Positions 1 through 6,655 of a stretch of 15,188 nt of DNA are shown piece by piece. Source of the DNA: PUPG01 sp031323845. Its GTDB lineage: Bacteria; Bacteroidota; Bacteroidia; Bacteroidales; UBA7960. A program made the position numbers and the translations under genes. The notes under the pieces were generated by a model that was not told where the DNA came from, ran no database searches, and saw only the letters and a list, made by a program, of their open reading frames with translations. The stretch's first letter is position 1. Each line of letters opens with the position of its first letter. The stretch spans positions 1 through 15,188 of the forward strand of contig JAVIYP010000068.1 in assembly GCA_031323845.1 (NCBI GenBank), read 5' to 3'.

Positions 1-71
1 CATCTGCATATCTGCACATTTTCACATCTGCACATCTGTTCAAGGTCTAAGGTATAAACACAAAACACAGA
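1..71. repeat. Left arm of a long dispersed inverted repeat
   Basis: Two blocks here (1-36 and 54-71) recur in inverted orientation, and in mirrored order, at 13416-13451 and 13382-13399. The 36-nt block matches with one mismatch and the 18-nt block exactly. The spacers differ by one base (17 versus 16 nt) and are not clearly alike. The first block is itself low-complexity, made of CATCTGCA-type words. The element ends 29 nt before the arsR start, so it may overlap that operon's promoter region. The copy may continue to the left of the window. Confidence 0.75.
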
Positions 72-100
72 TAATCAAACAGTAACGAAAATATAAACGG

Positions 101-415
101 ATGAAAGATTTTGATCAGGAACTCAGAATGAAGGCGGTCATGTTTAAGGCGCTCGCTCATCCTGCGCGGCTGGCAGTGTTGCTGTACCTCGCGAGAATAA
201 AAACCTGCATAACAGGAGACATTGCGGAGGAGCTTCCGCTGAGCCGCACTACGGTAACCCAGCATCTGAAGGAACTCAGGGATGCCGGTCTTATCAAAGG
301 GACCATAGAGGGAGCCGCCCGTAAATACTGCCTTAATGCTGAGCAAATCAAAAAATTACGTGTAGAATTTGATGAACTGATGGAAGTCGTTGACACAGGG
401 ATATCGCATTGTTAA
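101..415 (+). CDS. arsR: ArsR-family arsenic-responsive repressor
   Basis: A 104-residue winged-helix repressor of the ArsR/SmtB family. The family pattern is clear: an N-terminal helix with ALAHPARLAVL (about 17-27), then a recognition helix LSRTTVTQHLKELRDAGLI (47-65), then the wing to about 79. Cysteines at 36, 77 and 104 are candidate As(III) ligands. Cys36 sits where classical ArsR carries its CxC ligand motif, but only one Cys is there, so metalloid sensing probably uses a different Cys set. It is first in a co-directional arsR-arsC-acr3 run, 27 nt before arsC, and by family precedent represses that operon until arsenite binds. An alternative in-frame ATG exists at 128. I see no clear operator. 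Length is normal for the family. Confidence 0.92.
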   Translation: MKDFDQELRMKAVMFKALAHPARLAVLLYLARIKTCITGDIAEELPLSRTTVTQHLKELRDAGLIKGTIEGAARKYCLNAEQIKKLRVEFDELMEVVDTGISHC

Positions 416-442
416 GGGCTTCCTGGAAAAAACAGAGAGACT

Positions 443-904
443 ATGAGCAACAACAGTAAGGAAAGGGCGCAACCCAGGATTTTGATCCTTTGCACAGGAA
501 ATTCGTGCCGCAGCCAGATGGCCCATGGCTTTATGGAGTCTTTTGACGATCGTATGATCGTGCGCTCGGCCGGGACGGAAGCTTCCGGCAAGCTCAATCC
601 TAAAGCCGTTGAGGCAATGAAGGAGACCGGCATTGACATCAGTCACCATACTTCGGATGCTGTGGAAAAGTACCTTGGAGAGGAATGGGATTATGTGATC
701 ACCGTGTGTGGTGGTGCCAATGAGAGCTGTCCAGCCTTTGCGGGCAGGGTGAAACACCGTCTGCATATCGGCTTTGACGATCCGACCTTTGCCACCGGCA
801 CCGATGAATTCGTGTGGAGTGAATACATCCGCGTCCGCAATGAAATTGAAGATGCCTTCCGGAATCTTTACGAAAAAGAAATCAAACCCCACTTAAGCAT
901 CTAA
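443..904 (+). CDS. arsC: Arsenate reductase, thioredoxin-coupled LMW-phosphatase type
   Basis: A 153-residue cytoplasmic enzyme that reduces arsenate to arsenite so the efflux pump can export it. It belongs to the low-molecular-weight tyrosine-phosphatase fold, not the glutaredoxin-dependent type. The P-loop CTGNSCR (Cys17 to Arg23) is the CX5R nucleophile motif. VCGGANESC supplies Cys89 and Cys96, seven residues apart, as in the Cys82/Cys89 relay of S. aureus pI258 ArsC, implying recycling by thioredoxin. DDPT and VRNEI near the C-terminus match the family's acid-loop region. The stop codon lies inside the start of a low-complexity repeat, so the last two or three residues may be repeat-derived. 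It sits between arsR and acr3. Function is as sure as sequence reading allows. Confidence 0.93.
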   Translation: MSNNSKERAQPRILILCTGNSCRSQMAHGFMESFDDRMIVRSAGTEASGKLNPKAVEAMKETGIDISHHTSDAVEKYLGEEWDYVITVCGGANESCPAFAGRVKHRLHIGFDDPTFATGTDEFVWSEYIRVRNEIEDAFRNLYEKEIKPHLSI

Positions 905-958
905 CCTCCAACATCCAGCATCTAACATCCAACCTCCAACCTCTAACATCCAACCTCT
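897..958. repeat. Low-complexity CCAAC/CTAACATC repeat in the arsC-acr3 gap
   Basis: A run of near-repeated words (AACCTCCAAC, AACATCCAGC, TCTAACATCC) fills nearly all of the gap between arsC and acr3. It includes the arsC stop codon and ends 7 nt before the acr3 start. The minus strand reads through as repetitive Trp/Leu/Asp-rich peptide, which is an artefact of the repeat and not a gene. Confidence 0.8.
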
Positions 959-965
959 TCCAAAC

Positions 966-2027
966 ATGAACCAAAATTTCAAAAAAGTCGTCATTTCCGA
1001 CAAACCAAAAAAGACCATTGGATTATTTGAAAAGTATCTTACCGTCTGGGTTGCTTTGGGCATCCTTGCCGGGATAGCCATAGGCCACGTTGCAGGCGAC
1101 GGGATAGAGGTGATCAGCAGTTTGGAAATTGCCCGGGTTAACATTCCCGTGGCCATACTGATCTGGCTGATGATCTATCCAATGATGCTGCAGGTTGATT
1201 TTTCGAGCATCAAAAAAATCGGCAAAAAGCCCAAAGGGGTGATTTGGACACTGATCATCAACTGGGCCATCAAACCCTTTACGATGGCTTTTTTTGCGTG
1301 GATATTCTTTTCAAAGCTTTACGGCGCCTGGATTGATCCGGAGCTGGCAGGGGAGTACATAGCCGGTGCCATTATTCTGGGTGCTGCGCCGTGCACGGCC
1401 ATGGTATTTGTTTGGTCGTACCTTACCGACGGTGATCCCAATTATACCCTGGTGCAGGTTTCGGTAAACGATTTGATTATCCTGGTGTTGTTTATTCCCA
1501 TCGTGGGCTTGTTGCTTGGGATTACCGATGTGATCATCCCTTACGACACCCTGGTGGCCAGTGTGGTCATTTTTGTAGTGGTGCCGCTGGTGGCAGGGGT
1601 TATTACGCAACGAATACTGCTGCGCAGCAAAGGAGTGGAGTGGTTTAAACATACCTTCCTGCCTAAACTGAAACCGATCAGTATTGTAGCCTTGCTCATC
1701 ACCCTGGTGCTTTTGTTTGCCTTCCAGGGACAAAACATTCTGAATAATCCGCTGATCATCCTGCTGGCTGCAGTTCCGCTGGTGATTCAGACCTATGTTA
1801 TCTTTTTCCTGGCCTGGTACGGTGGTAAAAAGCTGAAACTTAGTCACGCTGTTTGTGCGCCGGCCTCCATGATAGGCGCCAGCAACTTCTTTGAGCTGGC
1901 AGTGGCGGTGGCCATCGCCCTGTTCGGCCTGCAATCGCCTGCAGCCCTCGTTACGGTGGTGGGCGTGCTGGTTGAAGTGCCTGTGATGCTTTCGCTGGTG
2001 GCCTTTGCCAACAGGAAAAAGTACTGA
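966..2027 (+). CDS. acr3: Arsenite efflux permease, ACR3 family
   Basis: A 353-residue polytopic inner-membrane protein of the ACR3 family (BASS superfamily). It exports As(III), driven by the proton gradient. About ten hydrophobic segments can be seen after a short Lys-rich cytoplasmic N-terminus with KYLTVWVALGILAGIAIG, typical of ACR3. The family's essential cysteine lies in GAAPCTAMVFVW (Cys143), followed by the conserved SYLTDGDPNYTL loop. The late conserved Glu is in SNFFELAVAVA (Glu310). Length is close to the usual 350 residues. It completes the pathway with ArsC and ArsR. No SD sequence is visible before the ATG, and translation starts right after the low-complexity repeat. An in-frame ACR3 gene of this quality is very unlikely to be anything else. 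Confidence 0.94.
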   Translation: MNQNFKKVVISDKPKKTIGLFEKYLTVWVALGILAGIAIGHVAGDGIEVISSLEIARVNIPVAILIWLMIYPMMLQVDFSSIKKIGKKPKGVIWTLIINWAIKPFTMAFFAWIFFSKLYGAWIDPELAGEYIAGAIILGAAPCTAMVFVWSYLTDGDPNYTLVQVSVNDLIILVLFIPIVGLLLGITDVIIPYDTLVASVVIFVVVPLVAGVITQRILLRSKGVEWFKHTFLPKLKPISIVALLITLVLLFAFQGQNILNNPLIILLAAVPLVIQTYVIFFLAWYGGKKLKLSHAVCAPASMIGASNFFELAVAVAIALFGLQSPAALVTVVGVLVEVPVMLSLVAFANRKKY

Positions 2028-2146
2028 CGGTTAATGTAACAGGGCTTGCCCAGTGCACCATCATAAAACCTGTTGTTTCGCATAAAGGCTGTGATCAATT
2101 TGCATTTTGGCGGAAATATCTTTCAAATCAAAACCAAAGCATTCAT

Positions 2147-2162
2147 AAGCATTAAAATGCTT
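2147..2162 (+). terminator. Weak hairpin downstream of acr3
   Basis: A 6-bp stem (AAGCAT/ATGCTT) with a 4-nt loop, followed by a T-rich stretch (TCGTTTTCC). It lies between the acr3 stop and the 3' end of the convergent small gene. It could end either transcript, but the stem is AT-rich and the T-run is interrupted. Confidence 0.25.
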
Positions 2163-2185
2163 TCGTTTTCCGGACTGTTTGAATC

Positions 2186-2389
2186 TCAGTAGTGTATCCC
2201 ATCGCCACTATAATCATCAGCGGCCATTTCTGCAGCCTTTTTGATCCGGATGTCTTTTGGAAGGTTTTTGTTCACCCGTTCGGAGGTTTTCAGGTAGTAT
2301 TCCATCTCACGATCATTCAGATCGGGAAGGTGAGAATGGTTTTGACTCCATTTCTTTTTAAACAAGAACTTGCTTAGTGTGCCGAACAT
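2186..2389 (-). CDS. Small hypothetical protein (67 aa)
   Basis: I do not recognise a family. The predicted product begins MFGTLSKFLFKKKW, a short amphipathic or hydrophobic start followed by Lys/Trp. It continues as a charged, probably helical protein with LNDREMEYYLKTSERVNK (about 25-42) and ends in an acidic tail. No transmembrane segment or metal motif is clear. The composition and absence of odd residues look more like a real gene than the opposite-strand frame, which reads as hydrophobic nonsense. It is convergent with acr3 and isolated. No promoter matching the Bacteroidota consensus was found upstream. Confidence 0.5.
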   Translation of the reverse strand: MFGTLSKFLFKKKWSQNHSHLPDLNDREMEYYLKTSERVNKNLPKDIRIKKAAEMAADDYSGDGIHY

Positions 2390-2536
2390 AATTCAGGGGT
2401 TAGTTACCAGTTTTATAACGTATTTCTTAGGTGAATTGGTGTTTATCGCTTGACTTATCATGCTTTTGTTTGTACATTGCATCACTTCATGGACAAAAGA
2501 GTGAAGCCGTAATTCCATTAACCAACAGAGATAATC

Positions 2537-2908
2537 ATGAATGAGAAGGACACGCTGCACAGATTGCTGGACGATTTTCCCGGGCTTGTGCATCCAAGGT
2601 ATCCATTTCCTGAACCATACATAGGCTCCGGAGAGATCAAGGCCATCATTCTTGGTGCAGACCCAACACGAATGGTTAATGGCAACCCCCAACCGTTCAA
2701 CATGGTTTTTGAACTTGATAATGAGAGGTCACCCTATTGGCGAGGCATTGGAAAGAACCTTGGCCTGCTCGATGGTATCACCATGGATAATGTTTATGTC
2801 CAGAATCTTTGTCGCAACTACTTTATGAAGGAGACATCAAAAAATAAGAATTGGACAAATATTGCGAGAAACTACTGGATCAGCATATTAAACGAAGAAC
2901 TGGGGTAG
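2537..2908 (+). CDS. Truncated uracil-DNA-glycosylase-like protein
   Basis: A 123-codon frame whose start region (GEIKAIILGADPTR, about 32-45) resembles the first catalytic motif of uracil-DNA-glycosylase-superfamily proteins (usually GxDP). It is followed by a second motif-like stretch IGKNLGLLDGITMDNVYVQNLC (about 71-92, conserved-looking). Family members usually run near 200 residues, so the C-terminal part, including the final catalytic His loop, appears missing. The reading frame stops at codon TAG (2906-2908), which is inside the first bases of a repeat that recurs at 9652. The simplest reading is that an insertion cut the gene and the repeat supplied the stop. It is probably non-functional. 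The UDG assignment rests on motif appearance only. Confidence 0.5.
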   Translation: MNEKDTLHRLLDDFPGLVHPRYPFPEPYIGSGEIKAIILGADPTRMVNGNPQPFNMVFELDNERSPYWRGIGKNLGLLDGITMDNVYVQNLCRNYFMKETSKNKNWTNIARNYWISILNEELG

Positions 2909-2986
2909 TGTTACAATTTGTGTGTCTGGGCAGGATTTCTTCTTACTGATGTTGACATCATAAAATTATGCATTCATTTCGGCCAC
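2903..2986. repeat. IS-end-like repeat, copy 1
   Basis: The first 32 bases (from GGGTAGTGTTACAATTTGTG) are identical to 9652-9683. Weaker similarity, with a shared ATAAAATT...GCA...CCAC pattern, continues to the end of the feature, giving 84 versus 83 nt. In both copies the left edge abuts a gene that stops abruptly there. The GTGTTACAA...TGTGTC wording recalls IS256-type terminal repeats, but no transposase is left. That family assignment is a guess. Confidence 0.7.
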
Positions 2987-3268
2987 ATCAAATAAAAAAA
3001 CCACAAACACTTTTAGATTAACTGTTTGCGGTTTTTCTAAGTCGGGGTAAGATCGTTCGCGTGCCATTGACTCTTCTTCGCAAAAGTCAATGATCTCGTT
3101 CAAGTCAGTTTCATTGCCATACAGGATCTCACGGATCTTGCGCTTTTGCGCGAATGGTCTGTCAGCATCAGCTCGCTGTCGCTGATGCCGCAGTGGCTGG
3201 CCGGGGAGATCAGGGACCGGCTGAAAGCAAGCCTGGAGCGATATGGGTGGTCCTGCTCCTGAGGGATG
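2966..3268 (-). pseudogene. Coding-like remnant, no start codon
   Basis: The minus strand is open for about 100 codons with no usable initiation codon. The part from about 3150 down to 3030 reads like real protein: KRKIREILYGNETDL, then EIIDFCEEESMARERSYPDLEK. The family is not recognised. On the plus strand, 3150-3262 also reads plausibly as a C-terminus (PQWLAGEIRDRLKASLERYG then a stop), and base composition rises in GC there. Two different broken genes may meet here. The region 2909-3397 holds no intact gene, only this remnant, a hairpin and short repeats. Confidence 0.3.
2996..3036. terminator. Strong hairpin, possible bidirectional terminator
   Basis: A 14-bp stem (AAAAACCACAAACA at 2996-3009 with TGTTTGCGGTTTTT at 3023-3036, one G-T pair) encloses a 13-nt loop. 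It is A-rich on the left and T-rich on the right, so it would work as an intrinsic terminator in either direction. Confidence 0.55.
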
Positions 3269-3290
3269 TTAATTAGAATGCTTTGTGTAA

Positions 3291-3306
3291 CCGGAAGCTG
3301 GAAGTT
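3291..3306. repeat. 16-bp inverted repeat partner of 9524-9539
   Basis: CCGGAAGCTGGAAGTT here is the exact reverse complement of 9524-9539. The right copy lies next to a small hairpin-forming sequence (GTTGC-GATA-GCAAC, 9513-9526), so this may be a REP-like dispersed element. The pair brackets the rhuM gene and the nuclease cassette. Confidence 0.55.
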
Positions 3307-3397
3307 TTTCTCGCTTGAACTTTATCTTGAGCAAGTTTTCAACAGAAAGAAAGCTAAGCCAACGACAAAGACTTGGAGCCCAAGCCCGGTTAGATAA

Positions 3398-3505
3398 GTG
3401 GGCGCGAATACCAGTAGCGATGAAGACTTTGATTACGAAGAACGTTTGAAGAAAATAACCACCAAATTGGACGGTCTTAATGAAGAAGCAACTAACTTTG
3501 CAATA
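3398..3505 (+). pseudogene. Remnant resembling an HsdM C-terminus
   Basis: The frame opens in phase upstream of rhuM, with a GTG right after a stop (3395-3397). It encodes about 36 residues including DEDFDYEERLKKITTKLDGL. This acidic-aromatic, coiled-coil-like tail resembles the C-termini of type I restriction methyltransferase subunits (HsdM), which often lie directly upstream of RhuM genes. The usual final helix is missing and the frame runs straight into rhuM. The alternative is that rhuM simply starts at the GTG and this is its N-terminal extension. Confidence 0.35.
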
Positions 3506-4360
3506 ATGAAGAACGAAATAATATTATATCAAACCGATGAGCTGCCTGAGCATATAGAGGTAAGGCTGGAAGACCAAACCGTTTGGTTAAACCGATACCA
3601 AATAGCAGTTTTATTTGGAAGAGATATTAAGACTATTGGCAAGCATATCAATAATGTGTTCAAAGAGGGTGAATTGGAACAAAACTCAACTGTCGCAAAA
3701 TTTGCGACAGTTCAAAATGAGGGAGGCAGGGTGGTTGAGAGGAAAGTGGACTTCTACAATCTCGATGTCATCATTTCTGTGGGTTATCGTGTTAAATCCA
3801 AGCAAGGCACGCAGTTCCGCATATGGGCAACCAACGTTTTAAGAGAGTATTTGCTAAAAGGCTATGCTCTGAACCAACGCATGGATAGGATTGAAAACAA
3901 CTACGATAACCTGAGTAAAGAGGTAAAGCAAATTTCACTGCAACTCAAAACACAGGAATTACCCAACCAAGGCATCTTCTTCGATGGACAAATCTTAGAT
4001 GCCTATGTTTTTGCCTCAAACATCATTAAAAAAGCAAAAACCGAAATCATCCTCATAGACAATTACATAGACGAAACCACCTTAACCCATTTATCCAAAA
4101 AAGCTGAAAACGTAAAGGTACTGTTGCTGACCAAAACAATAAGCAAGCAATTGACCCTCGATGTAAAAAAAGCCAATGAACAATATGGCAACTATGAAGC
4201 AAAGGAACTTAAAACCAGTCACGACCGCTTTTTAATCATCGACCGCAACGAGCTTTACCACATCGGCGCTTCCCTGAAAGACCTGGGCAAGAAATGGTTT
4301 GCTTTTTCAAAGTTGGATGGAAATATCTTAAATTTGATGCTGACACAAATAAAAAAATAG
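3506..4360 (+). CDS. RhuM-family protein with C-terminal PLD-like domain
   Basis: The ATG at 3506 gives 284 residues and the typical family start MKNEIILYQTDE. An in-frame GTG at 3398 would add 36 residues that look like another gene's tail. The N-terminal half is the RhuM/ORF6N-type putative DNA-binding domain: VWLNRYQIAVLFGRDIKTI, KFATVQNEGGR and FYNLDVIISVGYRVKS are hallmark stretches. A short coiled-coil-like linker (about 115-150) leads to a C-terminal phospholipase-D-like domain. There HDRFLIID (His239 to Asp246) matches HxKx4D with Arg for Lys and is followed by HIGASLKDLGKKW. Only one HKD-like motif is seen, so catalysis is uncertain. RhuM genes are common passengers of type I restriction loci, which fits the HsdM-like tail upstream. 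Cellular function is unknown despite the 'virulence' name of the family. Confidence 0.8.
   Translation: MKNEIILYQTDELPEHIEVRLEDQTVWLNRYQIAVLFGRDIKTIGKHINNVFKEGELEQNSTVAKFATVQNEGGRVVERKVDFYNLDVIISVGYRVKSKQGTQFRIWATNVLREYLLKGYALNQRMDRIENNYDNLSKEVKQISLQLKTQELPNQGIFFDGQILDAYVFASNIIKKAKTEIILIDNYIDETTLTHLSKKAENVKVLLLTKTISKQLTLDVKKANEQYGNYEAKELKTSHDRFLIIDRNELYHIGASLKDLGKKWFAFSKLDGNILNLMLTQIKK
3688..3712. repeat. Perfect 12-bp-arm palindrome inside rhuM
   Basis: AACTGTCGCAAA and TTTGCGACAGTT flank one central A, a perfect inverted repeat. It encodes the conserved STVAKFATVQ segment, so the symmetry may come from codon choice. It could equally be an operator for the protein itself. Confidence 0.7.
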
Positions 4361-4369
4361 GAGGTATGA

Positions 4370-4504
4370 AAGCTTTACCGTAAGCTTTGCCGGCATCTTT
4401 ATAGTTTTTACCCCGAAACTGCCCTGGATTATGTTAACGCTTACCGTGAGCGGTGGCATGAGGAAGGGAAACGATTTGTTAATAACAAATTAGATGAATT
4501 ATGA
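4370..4504 (+). pseudogene. Orphan C-terminal gene fragment
   Basis: Immediately after rhuM a 44-codon open frame lacks any ATG or GTG start but reads like a genuine protein end: LYSFYPETALDYVNAYRERW, then HEEGKRFVNNKLDEL and a stop. The frame is preceded at once by TGA (4367-4369). Family not recognised. The following 4505-4645 contains no convincing coding sequence and turns AT-rich just before the cassette. No promoter matching the Bacteroidota consensus is evident there. Confidence 0.4.
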
Positions 4505-4645
4505 AGAGAAAGATTGCCCTGGACACGCACTGTTGACAGACGAGGATTAAAGAACGGCGCATGCCTAAGCGAACAGGGCGAGGGTGTGGTTGGTGGTGTT
4601 TTTAAATGAGATTATTTAATGAGTTTTATTAATAAGAAAAATTAG

Positions 4646-6628
4646 ATGAAGCCATATTACTATCATAATACGATCTCTCATTTCTTAAAATCCAGTACCA
4701 AAGAGGTAATAGGTAGTATGGTGGAAGGTGATGTTGGCTTTACTATACAGTCAACCCAAATCGATGCATGGAAGGCACAAGTTCAGATCTTGAAGGAGGT
4801 CCTTAACCACTATAAACATAAAGGCCATATTTTTTTCGAGTTTTCCATTCCGAGGATGGGACGAAGGGTTGATGCAGTATTGATCATCAATGGCGTTTTG
4901 TTTATTTTGGAATTTAAAGTCGGAGAATTTGAGTTTTTGACATCTGCTCGAGATCAGGTGTGGGATTATGCATTGGATCTCAAAAACTTCCACGAAACAA
5001 GTCATCAATTGGTCATTGCCCCCATTCTGGTTGCTACTGAGGCAAACTTGTCTTCTTCAACTATTGAATTTGATAAGCATGATGATCAGGTTCTCGTTCC
5101 GATCAACACCAATACAAAGCAGCTTGGAGAAGTCATTAGGAGTATTCTAGATTCATATTCTTTTAATGATATTGATGGTTTTCATTGGGCTGCAGGACGC
5201 TATTCACCAACACCAACCATTATAGAAGCTGCTATGGCTTTATACAACAAACATTCTGTTCAAGATATTTCTAGGAATGACGCAGCTGCTATTAATCTTT
5301 CAAGAACTAGCCTGGCAATTGAACGCATTATCCAACGTGCGGAAAAAAACAAAGAAAAAGCAATTTGCTTTGTCACCGGTGTTCCTGGTGCCGGAAAAAC
5401 CCTTGTCGGCCTAAATGTAGCAACCAGGCAGATGGACAAAGAAAACGGCAAATCCAGCGTTTTCCTTTCTGGCAATGGCCCCTTGGTTGCTGTACTTCGC
5501 GAAGCGCTTGCTTTAGACATGATCAAAAGAAAAAAGACACTTGGAGAAGCAACAACCAAAGGGAAGGCTCGGCGCGAAGTAAAAGTTTTTATTCAGAATG
5601 TACACCATTTCAGAGATGCTTATCTGTCTGACAATAAGCCTCCTTATGACCATGTTGCTATTTTTGATGAAGCTCAACGTGCTTGGAACCTCCAACAAAC
5701 AGCAGGTTTTATGAAGCAAAAGAGAAAAGTGTCTTCATTTCCATTTTCGGAACCTGAATTTCTTATTTCGTGCTTGGAAAGACATGATGATTGGGCGGTG
5801 GTTGTTTGTTTAGTTGGTGGTGGGCAGGAAATTCACAAAGGAGAGGCAGGAATTAGTGAGTGGATTTACTCACTTAACAGATCATTTCCCAAGTGGAAAG
5901 TATACATATCACCAAAGTTAACTGATGCGGAATATGCATCAGGTGATGCCCTTAGCCTTATCAGAAAACATAAAGATGTTTCGTACTTGGAAGATCTACA
6001 TCTTTCTGTTTCTCTTCGATCGTTCCGAGCAGAACATTTGTCAGCGCTGGTCAAAGCGCTTTTAGATTTGGAAGCAGAAGAAGCACTTCAGTATTATAAG
6101 AAAATTAAAAACAACTATCCTATTGTTCTCACCCGTAATCTACAAAAAGCCAAGAGTTGGTTAAAAATGAAAGCTCGCGGCAGTGAACGGTGTGGAATGG
6201 TGGTTTCATCGCAGGCTTATCGATTAAAGCCTCATGCTTTAGACGTAAGGGTAAAAGTTGATCCAGTTCATTATTTCTTGTACGGAAAAGATGACGTACG
6301 TTCTTCATATTATTTGGAGGATGCTGCTACAGAGTTTCAGATTCAAGGACTGGAACTTGACTGGGTTGGACTTGTTTGGGATGGAGATTTCCGTTATTCG
6401 AAAGAAGGCTGGAAGCCATTTAGTTTTAAAGGAAGTAATTGGCAGCATATAAGAAAAGAAGAAAGGAAACTTTATTTGAAAAACGCCTATCGGGTCTTAT
6501 TAACCAGAGCAAGGCAGGGGATGGTGATTGTTGTGCCAGAAGGGTCAGAAGATGATGAAACAAGACAGCCGGATTTTTATAATGGCACGTATGATTATTT
6601 AAGAAAGATAGGCTTTGAGATAATTTGA
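4646..6628 (+). CDS. PD-(D/E)XK nuclease-DUF2075 helicase fusion
   Basis: A 660-residue protein. The N-terminal part (about 1-200) carries a PD-(D/E)XK-like nuclease signature: Asp76 in RRVDAVLII, then Glu89-x-Lys91 in ILEFKVG. The rest is a DUF2075 (Schlafen group 3-like) SF1-type helicase/ATPase: Walker A GVPGAGKT (245-252), Walker B IFDEAQRAW (DEAQ at 341-344), a motif V-like FQIQGLELDWVGLVW, and motif VI YRVLLTRARQG (615-625). It would couple ATP-driven DNA or RNA translocation to cleavage. It is the first gene of the cassette, 27 nt before the HNH gene. Codon use is visibly more AT-rich than in the flanking housekeeping genes, suggesting acquisition. DUF2075 proteins often sit in defence islands, but this exact operon is not one I can name. 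Confidence 0.85.
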   Translation: MKPYYYHNTISHFLKSSTKEVIGSMVEGDVGFTIQSTQIDAWKAQVQILKEVLNHYKHKGHIFFEFSIPRMGRRVDAVLIINGVLFILEFKVGEFEFLTSARDQVWDYALDLKNFHETSHQLVIAPILVATEANLSSSTIEFDKHDDQVLVPINTNTKQLGEVIRSILDSYSFNDIDGFHWAAGRYSPTPTIIEAAMALYNKHSVQDISRNDAAAINLSRTSLAIERIIQRAEKNKEKAICFVTGVPGAGKTLVGLNVATRQMDKENGKSSVFLSGNGPLVAVLREALALDMIKRKKTLGEATTKGKARREVKVFIQNVHHFRDAYLSDNKPPYDHVAIFDEAQRAWNLQQTAGFMKQKRKVSSFPFSEPEFLISCLERHDDWAVVVCLVGGGQEIHKGEAGISEWIYSLNRSFPKWKVYISPKLTDAEYASGDALSLIRKHKDVSYLEDLHLSVSLRSFRAEHLSALVKALLDLEAEEALQYYKKIKNNYPIVLTRNLQKAKSWLKMKARGSERCGMVVSSQAYRLKPHALDVRVKVDPVHYFLYGKDDVRSSYYLEDAATEFQIQGLELDWVGLVWDGDFRYSKEGWKPFSFKGSNWQHIRKEERKLYLKNAYRVLLTRARQGMVIVVPEGSEDDETRQPDFYNGTYDYLRKIGFEII

Positions 6629-6655
6629 ATAACTGTTGATCAAAACTTTTGTTCC

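Noticed and set aside
356..892. Minus-strand frame of 178 codons opposite arsC
   Set aside because: It is the shadow of the well-supported arsC gene and shows no family motif.
1311..1934. Long minus-strand frame of 207 codons inside acr3
   Set aside because: Gln/His-rich translation typical of antisense to a membrane-protein gene; acr3 on the plus strand is clear.
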